The position numbers and the translations under genes were made by a program. The notes under the pieces are model-generated. The model did no database searches, was not told the DNA's origin, and saw only the letters and a program-made list of their open reading frames with translations. A stretch of 64,000 nucleotides of DNA, taken from assembly GCA_963693085.1 (NCBI GenBank), contig OY856411.1:1345847050-1345911049 (forward strand), in the 5' to 3' direction. The stretch's first letter is position 1; every line of letters begins with the position of its first letter. Source of the DNA: Alisma plantago-aquatica. Taxonomy: Eukaryota > Streptophyta > Magnoliopsida > Alismatales > Alismataceae. This document shows positions 23,037-34,926 of the stretch, piece by piece.

Positions 23037-24126
23037 ATTGCCTTTGTCCTTTACTACCAGAAGTAGATGGACCAAACTGTGACACTTGTCTTCGTCCTCT
23101 ACCATCTGCTCCACTGGATTGAGGTCCTTGTGGGTTTTGTAGATTGTACCCTGACTGTTGGGTCACCTCACTATTTCTCCTTGGACATTATTGTCTAAAA
23201 TGTCCTAGTTGTCCACATTTATGACAAGCTCGACCCCAACTTGATGACCCATGTATAGGTGCACTATATTTTGGTTGAACTGGTGAAGATTTTAGTTGTT
23301 TGTTGCCACTACTCCACTGTTCCCGTGACTGTGTTGACTTCCTTTTAAGGTTTGTGTCATGTTTATTTATCGTAGACCTTTCTATTCTCCGTATAGACTC
23401 CACAAATGTAGCAAACCTCTCTCTACTTTCTAGGGCAGATGTCGGGATGGACATCTTAGCATTCAATCCCTTCTCAAAATTTCAAATCTTCTCCTCCTCA
23501 GTAGCTGCCATTTGAGGAAAAAAATGCAAAAGTGCCATAAACTTAACCTCATATTCATTTATCGACATGGCTCCCTATCGAATCTTCTCAAACTGTGAGA
23601 TCTTTTCATCTAAGTATGTCTTTGGAAAATACTTATTGATGAATTCTCAATGAAATTCCTCCCATTCAACCTCTTCATCATTCCTTTTTATTTCTTCTAT
23701 AGCCCACCAATGTCCAACACTACCCTTCAAAAGGTACACCGCATGTTTAACTTTGTCAGCCTCTGGGATACTAAGGATCTTAAAGGCTTTTTCTAACTCA
23801 GTGAGCCAGAGATCAGCATCTTCTGGTTCAGATGTTCCAGCATATTCTATGGCTCCTACACGATGTAGTCATTCAAAGGTCTTACCAGACCCATATCCCT
23901 CATTGAAAACTGGTGCCCTAGGTGCCGGTGCTGGCATCCGGTCTGCCATATACCTCATTGTGTTCATGAGTTGCCCAAAAAGATTATGAACATCTGGGTT
24001 TCCTTTCATGACTTCCTTAACATGGGGATTTTTAGGCACTGGTTCTTCCCTTGCCTGATCCCTTGCACCTCCCACTGGTGCAGCAACATTGCTCTCTACA
24101 ACGTGTCCCTCATGTTCTCCAGACAT
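23037..24126 (-). pseudogene. Element A gag (Retrotrans_gag with zinc knuckle), broken
   Basis: The start codon is at 24126 (MSGEHEGH). After an acidic/proline N-terminus, the Retrotrans_gag domain reads DADLWLTELEKAFKIL, VKHAVYLLKGSVGHWW and NEYEVKFMALLHFFP. The C-terminal knuckle is CHKCGQLGHFRQ-stop-C at about 23190, followed by a glycine/glutamine-rich tail ending at 23037. Gag would form the particle and package element RNA. Stops: TGA near 23866, TGA near 23652, TAG near 23577, TGA near 23484 and TAA near 23189. Most sit where CGA or CAG codons are expected, so C-to-T decay explains them. The reading frame is otherwise unshifted over 1.1 kb. Confidence 0.88.
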
Positions 24127-24240
24127 CTTTGAGTTATATATCTTCTTCTACATAAGCAGAAGGCACTATAAGGTACACTAGAGTACAGTTAGAACAGACT
24201 CAATATCTTAGTCCTATGTCTCTATAGACTCAGCGAACCT

Positions 24241-24255
24241 AGAGCTCTGATACCA
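24241..24255 (-). other. Primer-binding site of element A (tRNA-iMet)
   Basis: On the minus strand TGGTATCAGAGCTCT lies 6 bp from the end of the 5' LTR. TGGTATCAGAGC is complementary to the 3' end of plant initiator-Met tRNA, the usual primer of Ty1/copia and many Tekay/Del elements. It fixes the element's orientation. Confidence 0.9.
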
Positions 24256-25109
24256 CTAAATTGTGGAGAAGCGTTCAAAACATACATCATTAACTAAGTG
24301 GAAGCGATCACTAACATCGGATTACTAAAAATCACTAAAAATTAAAACCTTTTTCAAAGAGATCCATTCATAGGAAAACTCTTTCAAAAAGAACCAATGT
24401 ATTACATTTACATCCTGGTTTATAAGTACATATCTTGTACCATCTCTTCTCAAGGCTTACAATATCAATTACCTTGTTAAAAGCTTCAACACAGACAGCA
24501 TAAGAACCTCGAGGCATCAAGCCAGAAACTCAAAATGATTCATTAAAAGTACTAACTATTAACTCTGAGGACCTGAGAGTACAGAGATGACACATAGGAC
24601 ATTTATCTACAAGACACGACAAACAGTACACTCAACCTAAGTTGTCACTATTGTCCCTACTACTGCTGAAGTTCTTCCTTTGCAAGATTGTTCTCAATCT
24701 CCTCTGTGCTCGTCCACCTAAAAAATGTTGGATCCCACGGGGGTGAGACAATTGAAAATTGCCCCAGCGAGAGATATAACTCTCCTCCAAAAACATTATT
24801 ATTGCAATTTATAATAAGAATCAGAACAGAGGATAAGCAGTTTATATCATTCTCATCTTTAAATACTGCAACTATCTATGATAGAGCATTAAAACATCTA
24901 TTCTCTTTATAAGGAATAGGAAGAACATGTATATCATTTATCTATTATATTAACTCAATATATCATGCTTTTCTCATGATACTCATTGCTCTATTATGTC
25001 ACCCATGACTCTTTCTTGTTTCTATCTGATGGCCTTAGCCAATCTACTAAAGAGGTACTGGTTTATACAAGACATGAGAGTGTACATCATCATGTCTTGT
25101 TTAGGCATT

Positions 25110-26325
25110 GGTCCATACCAATCCTGTATAAATATTCCAGGCATTGGATTATACCGATCATGTGCAACTAGTATGAGCATTGGACTTATATTGTTCCTGT
25201 GTATCCATTCCAAGTATTGGACTATGCCAATCCCAATTATTCCAAGTATTGAACTATGCCAATCATGTGCAACTATTCCAGGTATTGAACTATGTCAATC
25301 CTATGACATTATTCCAGGTATTGAACTATGTCAATCCTGTGCAACTATTCCAGGTATTGAACTATGTCAATCATGTAACATTATTCTAGGTATTGGGTTG
25401 TGATCAATCCTATGCAGATATTCTAGGTATTGGGTTAATACCAATCCTGTGTAGTTATTCTAGGTATTGAACTATGTCAATCTCGTGACATTATTCCAGG
25501 TATTGGGTTGTGACCAATCCTGTGCAGTTATTCCAGGTATTGGGTTAATACCAATCCTATGCAGTTATTGCATGTATTGAACTATGTCAATCCTGTGATA
25601 TTATTCCAGGTATTGGGAACCAATCCTGTGATATTATTCCAAGTATTGGTATTTAACCAATCCCATGATATTATTCCAAGTATTCGGATTTAACCAATCC
25701 TGTGATATTATTCCAGGTATTGGGATTTAGCCAATCCTATGATATTATTCCAGGTATTGGGATTTAACCAATCATGTGCAGTTATTCCAGGTATTGAACT
25801 GTGTCAATCCCGTGACATTATTCTAGGTATTGGGTTGTGACCGATCATGTGCAGTTATTCCAGGTATTGGGTTAATACCAATCCTGTGCAGTTATTCCAG
25901 GTATTGAACTATGTCAATCCTATGACATTATTCCAGGTATTGGGAACCAATCCTATGATATTATTCCAAGTATTAGGATTTAACCAACCCCATGATATTA
26001 TTCCAGGTATTGGGATTTAACCAATCCTGTGATATTATTGCTGGTATTGGGATTTAACCAATCCTGTGATATTATTCTAGGTATTGGGATTTAACCAATC
26101 CTGTGATATTATTCTGGGTATTGGGATTTAACCAATCCTGTGATATTATTCCAGGTATTGGGATTTAACCAATCCTGTGATATTATTCCAGGTATTGGAC
26201 TATGCCAATCATGTGCATCTATTCCAGGTAATGGACTATGCCAATCCTATGTATCTATTCCAGGTATTGAACTATGTCAATCCTATGTATCTATTCCAGG
26301 TATTGAACTATGTCAATCTTGTGCA
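25110..26325. repeat. 37-bp tandem array in the 5' LTR of element A
   Basis: About 33 units with core ATTATTCCAGGTATTG, compared with about 25 in the other LTR. The LTRs are identical at insertion, so the difference arose afterwards by slippage or unequal exchange. Blocks of units recur as higher-order groups (for example near 25380-25620 and 25790-25970). Confidence 0.85.
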
Positions 26326-26854
26326 ATTTATCACATATTATCACATCTTATCACCTCTCATTTGGCAATCACCATTATCGTGACTTAAAAAGCACATTCA
26401 ATATCTTGGCACATCTCACTAGGTAACAATTAACATCACTCTTTAAGAGTGGGATGTTACATCTTTCTATGATGTCTTGAAACATTACCTTCCTTATTAC
26501 TTTTAACTTACTTAAGTTTATCATCTTATGTTGTATTAAGGTATTTCCCATCTTAATACTTTTATTCACTAACCTATCACTTTTATCATAAAGTGCATAG
26601 GTCATAGAACACTCATTAGAATTGTCCAACTATCTTCAATGATATGAACTCATATCAGGTTAAAGCATTGTTTGCTATAAGGTTACCTATAATCAACCAT
26701 TTGAGATATTTCACCTTTATAAGGCTTTACCCACTATTTCATTATTAGGGTTCTGGTTTGTCATCATATTGCCCAAGATTAGGGCTTCATGTATTATAAT
26801 TCAAAATTAGTGTTTCACATACCTTCACCCTATATTAGGCTCCTCATCATACCA

Positions 26855-27175
26855 TTGCATAGGGTTTCACATGGCATCACCCTCAATTAGGATTTCACAT
26901 GGCATCACCCTCAATTAGGGTTTCACATGGCATCACCCTCAATTAGGGTTTCACATGGCATCACCCTCAATTAGGGTTTCACATGGCATCACCCTCAATT
27001 AGGATTTCACATGGCATCACCCTCAATTAGGGTTTCTCATGACATCACCATCAATTAGGGTTTCACATGGCATCACCCTCAATTAGGGTTTCACATGGCA
27101 TCACCCTCAATTAGGGTTTCACATGGCATCACCCTCAATTAGGGTTTCACATGGCATCACCCTCAATTAGGGTTG
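26855..27175. repeat. 28-bp telo-box tandem array in the 5' LTR of element A
   Basis: About 11 copies of the 28-bp unit containing CACATGGCATCACCC and TTAGGGTTT. Shorter than the array at 18384-18870. Confidence 0.9.
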
Positions 27176-27609
27176 CATCTTTACCCTAGATTAGGGTTAA
27201 TGTTCATCAATCTTCTTAATTAGGGTTTCATGATCACTTCATCAAAGATCATACCCTAAAATCTTAATTTATTCATATTGAAAGTGTTTGAGGCTAATCC
27301 ATTACATGATTATCCTACATGTATGGATTCCTCTCTCTCTCATCCTCTCTAGGATGTTGACAATGTCAAACTTGGATAAATTAGATCAACCAACCCTTCA
27401 ATTAAATACATTCGATTAGGGTTGACATAGTGTATTGAAATATTGCTTACTTAAGCTTCAGGGATTACCTCATTTAGGGTTACCAATTACTTAGTACCTT
27501 AAAGGTACAAACCTAGTGATTATCTTTGAGATAAATTAGTAAAAAACATAGGGTCATTTTATCTTTCATCACCTTAGGTTTCCAATTGACTTAATCCCAT
27601 TGAAACATC

Positions 27610-28650
27610 CCAAACGTTCTTGATCATTGATGCTCCAAATGGTTTGAAACCGTTTAAGCAAAACAATAATGAAACTGTATGGACAATTTACACTTGAAAC
27701 CACTTGGGTCTCCAAATGGTTTGAGACTATTTAATCCCAAACGGTCTTGAGCCCTTTTAATCCCAAATGGTCTTGAGCCCGTTTGGACTCAAACAGTCTT
27801 AAGACCGTTTGGTCCAAACTCTCTCAAAACCAAATGGACCAAAAAGGTCTTCCATCACTTTATCAATTAAGGATTTCAATCATTAAACCATCTATCAATT
27901 GAGCCACTGATTTATTCTTCAATTGGACCATTAAATCACCCTTCAATTGGACCTTCAATTAGGGTTTTGAACCCATTTGAACTAGGGTTTATAATCAAGA
28001 AACCATCAATTAGGGTTTTGAAATCGAGGAACCATCAATGGTTGACATTGTGGAACTAGTCCAATTGAAATCATTAGATCATCATCAAACCATGACATGA
28101 CCTGACCTCAAATGGTCTTGAGGTCGTTTGGATGACCTTCAAACGGTCTTGAGACCATTTAACTCAAACCTTTATTGAAATTTGTGAAAATCAATTATGG
28201 TTTGTATCATTGAATCGATCATCAATTTAGCTATTGATTGTATTTCAATTTGGTATCACTGGATCTTCAACCATCCAATCATACATACTCATAGACTTAC
28301 AAATGGTCTTGGTTGACCTCCAAACGGTCTTGAGACCGTTTGGGTGACCTCCAAACGATCTTGATACCGTTTGGGTTAGTCAACCCCAAATATTAAATCA
28401 ATCAATTTAGAATTTCAGCACTCAACCCAATTAGGGTTTCGAATTGGAGGATTGTCCATATATTGAATTAATCAATTGGATCCATTAGAACATCATCCAA
28501 CATGTACTAGGGTTCTGACCTCAAATGTTCAACCCATCCAAACGGTCAACCCATACAAACAATTTGGGATCTAAACCTCCAAATGGTTTGCAAACTGTTT
28601 GGTCTCCAAACGGTTTGGTGAAACTGTTTGGACCAAGGTCTTAAAACCGT
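27610..28650. repeat. AAACGGT/ACCGTTT hairpin region, 5' LTR of element A
   Basis: Homologous to 19320-20310. It includes a perfect hairpin at 28321-28342 (CAAACGGTCT, TG, AGACCGTTTG) and many single AAACGGT or ACCGTTT motifs. Confidence 0.8.
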
Positions 28651-30050
28651 TTGCAATAGAAACTTGTTGTAATGTGTGCCTAGGATGATGTCATCATCAT
28701 CTACCTTCGTTCATTCAAAAGCTACTGCCATTTTCATGCTAAATATATCAATGTATCAAGGGAATTTTGAGTAGAACAAAATGATCAACAATTAATGGAG
28801 AATTGAATGCAATAACAACATTTAAGGGTTTAAGTTATATAACCTGCCTCCAATTGAGCTTCAAAGCTCCAAGATCACGTATTTAATGGTGGAAGAAGCT
28901 TTCTCAACTATCCCAAGCTCGTCCTCAAGCTTTTGAGTGAAAAGAAATGACTAGGATAGAAGATTGCATGGAGAAAAGAAGAAATCCATCATTTATTTTC
29001 GATTTCCACCATGAAATCATGGTGAAAGAAGGTCAAGAAGCTTACCAACAGGTTGGGGGTCATCCTCCTATTTCTCCAAGCTCCCTTGGTCATTTTTTCA
29101 AGCAATAAGTGAAAAGGGGTTTCGAAATTACCCTTTCAACTCATGGATAAAGGAGCATATATGCATTTATTAAAAATTCATTTTAGGAGAGAGAAAGTAG
29201 GGATTATCTCCTCCATTTCCTTGCCTCTTTCCCCCTTCCCTTCCTTGGTTACGAGGATATCTCCTTTGCCTCTTATTCCTCTCAATTATCCATGATTTAA
29301 AGAAAAGCAAATTAAGCACCTTAACCCTTATAATAATAATATCCTAAAGTTAGTGGATAATTCTTTTTCTTTTAATAATGTGAGTGAGTTATCCACTTCC
29401 TTTAGATATTTTCGTGCATTTGCAAGGCACATGGTCGTCCATTATTTTTCAAAATCATCCCTCACATTTTTTTTAAAGGGCTCTTCAATTAATATATTTA
29501 TTTTTGCATTATTATTGAAGTAAAGTTCCAATTATTCTTAAATCTTGATTATTTTAATATCAAGATTCTCTCTCCTCCAAAGTGATTCAAATGAGATGCC
29601 CCTCTCATTTTCTTTGCTCTACATGATGCCAAAAAACATTAGGGACTATTTTAAAGTGGTAATTTGCATATTGAACTCTGGGTTTTGGGTAATTTGCACA
29701 TTATACCAAAACTAGGTTTTAATGCACAAACATTGCTTTATCAGCTCTTTCTTGGTACTCAGGCTACCACAAGCCATACCTCTGCATCATCTTCATTCTC
29801 ATGATTCTTTAACACATGAGGAACATCTTATCATGTAACATTTGCAATTTAACCCCTCAACTTGGGTAATTTGCACTTTAGTCCAAACTAGACAAAATAT
29901 TATTTCAACATTGTTCAAAAAGGACTAAAATTGAAACATAAGTTCCTCTTGATCCTTAATTACTTTTCAAAAGATAATATAAAAAATATAATTATATTTC
30001 TTAAACAAAACACCTAGGGTTAAGGCATAACCCGGGTCTGGGATGTTACA

Positions 30051-30394
30051 TGAATGATCTCTTGGGTCTGAGCAAAGAGATGAAGATTCAAGCTGCTTGT
30101 GTGGTCTATATGTTATGGTTGGAAAGAAACAGAAGGATCTTCAATGTTGCTCGCATGGAGTTGGACAAGTTTTGGTCTAGATGCGATAGAGATAACTTCT
30201 TCTTACATAGTTCTTACATATATCCTCATGTATAGATAGATAACTGTAGTTGCTTGTACAGTTTTATCTTTTCTTTTCTCTTTGGTGTTTGTGCATTACA
30301 ACCTCTTTTCTTTTACTTTTGGTGGTTACTCCTTGTATCTACCCATTCTTCATTTAGTAAAGAGGCACCCCACCCTATTTGCACCCAAAAAAAA
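30051..30394 (+). mobile_element. L1-type LINE, 3' part
   Basis: Resumes the LINE after element A. The frame opens with a duplicated MN (the target duplication), then DLLGLSKEMKIQAACVVYML, then WLERNRRIFN, the usual C-terminal motif of plant L1 ORF2, and stops at 30233-30235. A 3' UTR of about 150 bp follows, ending in a short A-run at 30387-30394 that I take as the poly(A) tail. The 3' target duplication was not identified. Confidence 0.88.
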
Positions 30395-30816
30395 CACAAT
30401 TGGTTAGACTTTCAATTTAAAGAAGACTTTAGACTTATAGGAGTTACTTTTTTAGCACCATTTATATTTGCTTGTTATGTACCCATACAACCTTTGTATT
30501 TGATGAAGTATGTGCTATCATCCTAAAGGTGAATAATTGGCATTTGAATCAATTTGTACATAAAATTATAGTATATATGCAACTTCTCTATCTCTAAGAG
30601 ACAATTTGATCATTAGATTAAGAAATATTTCTAGCCTTATTCTTAAATCTAAAAACCATAGCTAAAATACTCTTCTTCAAAGGTGTTTTAAAATGAAAAT
30701 TTTCCATGATATTTCATCATTGAACGCTTGAATAGCATCACATTAGGATTAATATTAACACAAGGAGCTAACTTATTGCATGAATTTGTAACCTATTACA
30801 TTTTATTCTCATGCAG
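30395..30816. other. AT-rich spacer, no gene seen
   Basis: No coding signal or clear repeat; it may include 5' non-coding sequence of the CACTA remnant that follows. Confidence 0.4.
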
Positions 30817-31990
30817 ATGGACTTTCTAGTGGATTAGAGTTGGATTTATATTAGGAATAGAGTGCAAAGTTATGTATTCAAGGTAGGATTACAACAATTC
30901 ATTGAATTTTCTCTAATCAACCAAAAACCAAGAAGATTAATGTGTCCTTACAAGGTATGCTTAAATATATACCTTAAAATAGAGGAAGAGGTATTCTCAC
31001 ATGTATTACAAATTGGTTTAGTGCATAGTTATGTTGTTTGGAAGTTTCATGGAGAGGTAATTGGTAGGATCATACAAGATTTTGCACCAAATATACCTAG
31101 CACCTAAAATATGCATAAAATATTGAGGGATCTATTTGGTATGGGAGACACAATAGGTATGGAGTTCAAGTTTTTGCACCAAACATACCTAGCAACCAAA
31201 ATGTGCATCAAAATGTCACATTTGGGAAAAACAATAAGCACAAGAGGTGTGGAGATCAAGTTCAACCATTATCACAGTGTTGGAATAAGATAAATCGTCT
31301 TCTTTCGACTTCCTTATTAGAAGTATTTATTGGCTAGACATAATTTGGACATGATGCACGTAGAGGATAATGTGTGTGAGAACATTTTAAACATATTATT
31401 GGATGATCCTAAGAACAATAAAAACAACTTGCAAGATTGTTAGGATCTAGAATTTGGTATTCATAGATATTTATGGCCTACGCATGTAGGTAATTAATAT
31501 TACTTACCACCAACATATTACGCAACTAGCACCAGCAAGAAAGTGAAGTTCTTATCTATGTTGGCAACCCTAGAAGTTTCAGATGGCTATTCATCTAGCA
31601 TATCTAGGTGTGCTATCAAAAATAATAGAAAGCAGACTGGGCTTAAAAGTTATGATTGCCATGTTCTTATGCAATCATTTTTACTAGATGCCTTGCAACA
31701 TTGCATAAGCCCAAGCGTGCACAAACCTATTGCTAAAAATTGTTCCTTTTTCAATAGGATTTTCTCAAATGTTATTGATGTTGAAGAATTCAAGAACCTG
31801 GATCAAAAATTTATTGACACGCTTTTCCAATTGGAGAGAATTTTTCCTCCTTTTTATACACCATTATGATGCATTTGTCCATTTATTTAGCTTACAAAGC
31901 CATGATTTTTGGATCTGTTCAATATAGGTGGACATACCCCCTGGATAGGTACTTGAAGAAACTAAAGAAGTGTGTCATAAACAAAGATAA
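30817..31990 (+). pseudogene. CACTA-III remnant: TNP2-type transposase, gutted
   Basis: The translation starts MDFLVD-stop-SWIYIRNRVQ and runs into CPYKVCLN, FSHVLQIGLVHSY and WKFHGE, matching the Transposase-associated domain of CACTA-I. The next recognisable part, at 31330-31400, is HNLDMMHVEDNVCENILN, the last catalytic block. Most of Transposase_21 is therefore deleted. DUF4218 follows (LKSYDCHVLMQSFLLDAL, FFNRIFSNVIDVEE). Stops and frameshifts are frequent. A diverged direct duplication of about 92-bp period (GCACCAAAYATACCTAGCA) lies near the deletion junction at 31080-31215. It is from a different and older CACTA lineage than I and II. Confidence 0.8.
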
Positions 31991-32055
31991 GCATACATAG
32001 TCTATTACTAGAGGTTATTTGGTAGAATAAAGTTTTGCCATTTTTTCTAGGTACT

Positions 32056-32175
32056 TACCCAATTTCGAGACAAAACTCAACTGCACTCCCTACAATGTTG
32101 ATGGATCTCCAATTTTACCCAGTCTTGAGGTAAAACTCAATTGCACCCCCCACAATGGTGATGGACCTCCAATTA
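32056..32175. repeat. 60-bp direct duplication in CACTA-III remnant
   Basis: Two diverged copies starting TACCCA at 32056 and 32116, both ending GATGGA.CTCCAAT. Confidence 0.8.
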
Positions 32176-32559
32176 AAGTGGGATTGTCAAGGAATTTGGA
32201 CATTCACACTTTAGAACATACACATGGCTATGTCCATTTAAACAAACATTTATTTGACATTTATAGAAGGTAAAACTTATGTCATTTAATTTTTGGTATA
32301 TTATGTTAAAAAAATTAATAACTGGGTATTCTATAAGAAAAAAATGAGAACATGTTTTTTCTTCAAGAAATGGAACCCATCATTACACCATAAAATTTAG
32401 AAATGAAATGTGCATTAGAGTTTTCTAAGTTGTTGAAAGATCGTGTAGGTATTTTGATATTAGATTAAGCCATCTTGCTCCAAATAGCAGATCTTATCTT
32501 AACGGTTTACTTTTTATAAAAATGTTATTGCATATGTAACAGATTAGGTCAAACAAATT

Positions 32560-33150
32560 AATGAGGAGTTGAGATGGAATCCACAGGGCCCTTCAATTGA
32601 GGGAGTGTCTTATGAAGGGTTTTCAATCAATGGATATCATTTACGTTCAAATATATTGAAGCTACATGTAGTACACAAACTAACAAAGTGTTCTTTTCCG
32701 CAAACACATCAAGTTCTTCAAGTTGTAGAGATGAAAACCCTATTAATGCTAAAGTCACATATTATCGCTACTTAGATGAGGTTATTGAACTAACTTATGG
32801 TCCATGAATAAAAGTTTGATTGTTTAGATATTTTTGGCATGATGAAAGAACTTCTAACTGATTGTGAAATGATGAATATGGCTCACACAAATCAACACTT
32901 GTAGAATAAAACAAAATGAGGAACCCCTTATCTTGGCTCCTCAACCATCGCAATGCTTTCTTGTGAAGAATCTGAATGGTGAGAATAGTTTGATTGGTCT
33001 ACAAGTTCAATCTATTGACGATGGCATAAGTACTGATATGTCTTGGATGAGGATTGGCATTTTGGTTTTTTATACAACCAATCAACAAAAAATAATGGGG
33101 ATTATAGAGCTATTTATTTATTATAATAGATTTCAATATGTATGGTAGTA
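32560..33150 (+). pseudogene. CACTA-III remnant: DUF4216 region
   Basis: Fragments in several frames match the order of the CACTA-I tail: VSYEGFSINGYHL (near 32605), DENPINAKVTYYRYLDEVIE (near 32729) and LAPQPSQCFLVKN (near 32930). DUF4216 normally follows the TNP2 core. Frame changes and stops throughout. Confidence 0.65.
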
Positions 33151-33629
33151 GTGCATGATTTATTTCATGTTCTACTTGCATGTATTTATCAAAATACAAT
33201 TGTAGTACATGATTTGTTTCATGTTTTATTTGCATGTATAGCTTGAAAGTTAGTGGGTTTATTTAATTTCTAGTTTCTTTTATTTTTCTCAAATAATCAA
33301 TGGCATAATGAGGGTCCTACATATGAAGCATACCTATTAAATGTGTTCATACTAATAGTTACAAAAAAATTGGACATTATCAATTATGTTACACTATTCT
33401 TTGTAGGATGGAAGGAAGAAGAATCACTAGAGCTAGAATTGGCACCCACCAAGCCAACCTTCTTTGCACCCTCCCTCCATTGTTGAGCAATCAGATGATG
33501 TAGTACATACTCCACCAACTACAATCTCATCAAATAATGTTGAACACAATGTCATAGATGAAGGAAACTTTGAAAATGAACAAAAGGATAGAAATTTTGG
33601 ATAAGGGTCTTCAAGTTAGAAAAACCTAC

Positions 33630-34250
33630 TTCCTAAGGTTGGGGAACCACGTCACATGCTTATGGAAATGTATTCAGTGGAAAATGGTGCCAAATTGTAT
33701 TGGTATTTCCAGATGTTAGCAAGAAAATCACACATATGGCATTCAGACCTAAAGTGGGGTGAAAACCATAACAATCTTTTGCATATAGAAAATGATTCAT
33801 TGAGATAATGTTCTTCACTATGTACTTGTATTTTGTATTATTGACAAAGTAATAGTTTTTGTTATTTGGAAATACTTCAATTTCAGTAGTCATTCAAATG
33901 CATAGAATCACATTGATGAACATATTAGTAAAGGAATATCAGTTTGGAGGGAACGTTTAAAGAATATTACTGTGAAAAGTACAAGACTAACCTAGAATTG
34001 ATAATGAATAAAGATAAAAAAATGCACCATTAGATATAGAACAATTCAAAAATCTTGTAAATGAATGGGGAACCAAAAAGTCCAAAGTATATTCCATTGA
34101 ATTTAATAATTTATTTATATGTTTACTTATCTATTTCATCTAATTATTATTTCTTTTTTGTTTATTAATTTTTTTAAGGTCAACAAGGCAAATAGAGAAA
34201 AGCAAGTGATGGACCAGGCCACAAGATCTAAACCATGGAGATGTCAGGAA
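33630..34250 (+). pseudogene. CACTA-III remnant: Transposase_24 region
   Basis: At 34029-34085 the frame reads LDIEQFKNLVNEWGTKKSK. After an AT-rich gap that looks like an intron, VNKANREKQVMDQATRSKPW follows at 34180-34240; the KANR-KQ motif is typical of plant Transposase_24 proteins. The stretch from 33640 (MLMEMYSVENGAKL) may be the start of the same domain, with less support. Confidence 0.55.
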
Positions 34251-34926
34251 AAATGTTATTTTTAAAATTTTGCTTACTAAATATTCTTAAATATTTTAAT
34301 AAGGACAACAATATTATCAATCATGTATAGGTTAGTGAAGAATAATGCAATGTACCCCTTAACAAAATTTTGGAAAATTTTTATGACAAAATCTCACAAG
34401 TGGTTAATTAGTATGCAACTTTTTATTTCCTTCATGTCTAGAAAGCTTCATGTATTTTCTTATCTCAGTTTAATTTTTCCTTGTATGGTCCTTTGTAATT
34501 ACATCAAAAAATATGAAATTTTGATAAATCAAGTAGCAAACCAAGAAGAATTAGATCATAGATAAGTTGATGATCTAACACAGATAGCTTATTTGCAAGT
34601 TTTAAAATCTGCAAAAACAATCTAGGATTCAAGGTATTGGAACTGGTCAAAAAGAGATAGGACATGAAGGAAAAGTTTTCTCAATTAGATATAAAATTCT
34701 ACTTGAGTAATTCAATGCAAGGGATGTATATTGCATTACTTAACATGTTAATTGCTAGTTACAACTATTCCTTTAGAGATATCTTTGTAATTATTTCCCA
34801 GTTTATGATACACTAAATGAAATTACTCAAACAACAATTGGTTTGAAAAATGGCATCTTTCAAATAATGTTTAGTATAAATAGTTACAGGTAACTTTTAG
34901 TTGGATTCTCTATCTCAATGTAACAC

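Larger units (their letters stand above)
6101..30050 (-). mobile_element. LTR element A: Ty3/gypsy Tekay/Del-like, gag-only, with giant LTRs
   Basis: A 23.95-kb insertion in the LINE, flanked by TGAAT (6096-6100 and 30051-30055). On the minus strand the LTRs start TGTAACATCCC and end CCACA. The 5' LTR is 24262-30050 (5789 bp). The 3' LTR is 6101-21703, about 5626 bp after removing CACTA-I and its 3-bp duplication. The interior (21704-24261, 2558 bp) holds a tRNA-iMet primer site and a broken gag but no protease, reverse transcriptase or integrase. This fits the non-autonomous classes with large LTRs (LARD) or with gag only (TR-GAG). The primer site and LTR start suggest a Tekay/Del chromovirus parent; without pol this lineage is an inference. 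Confidence 0.9.
24262..30050 (-). repeat. 5' LTR of element A (5789 bp, uninterrupted)
   Basis: Full-length direct repeat of the left LTR with no CACTA insertion, so it supplies the empty site for CACTA-I. It starts TGTAACATCCC and ends CCACA on the minus strand, with TGAAT at 30051-30055. Its subregions have the same order as in the left LTR: 37-bp array, telo-box array, AAACGGT hairpins. I could not place a TATA box with confidence. Confidence 0.92.
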
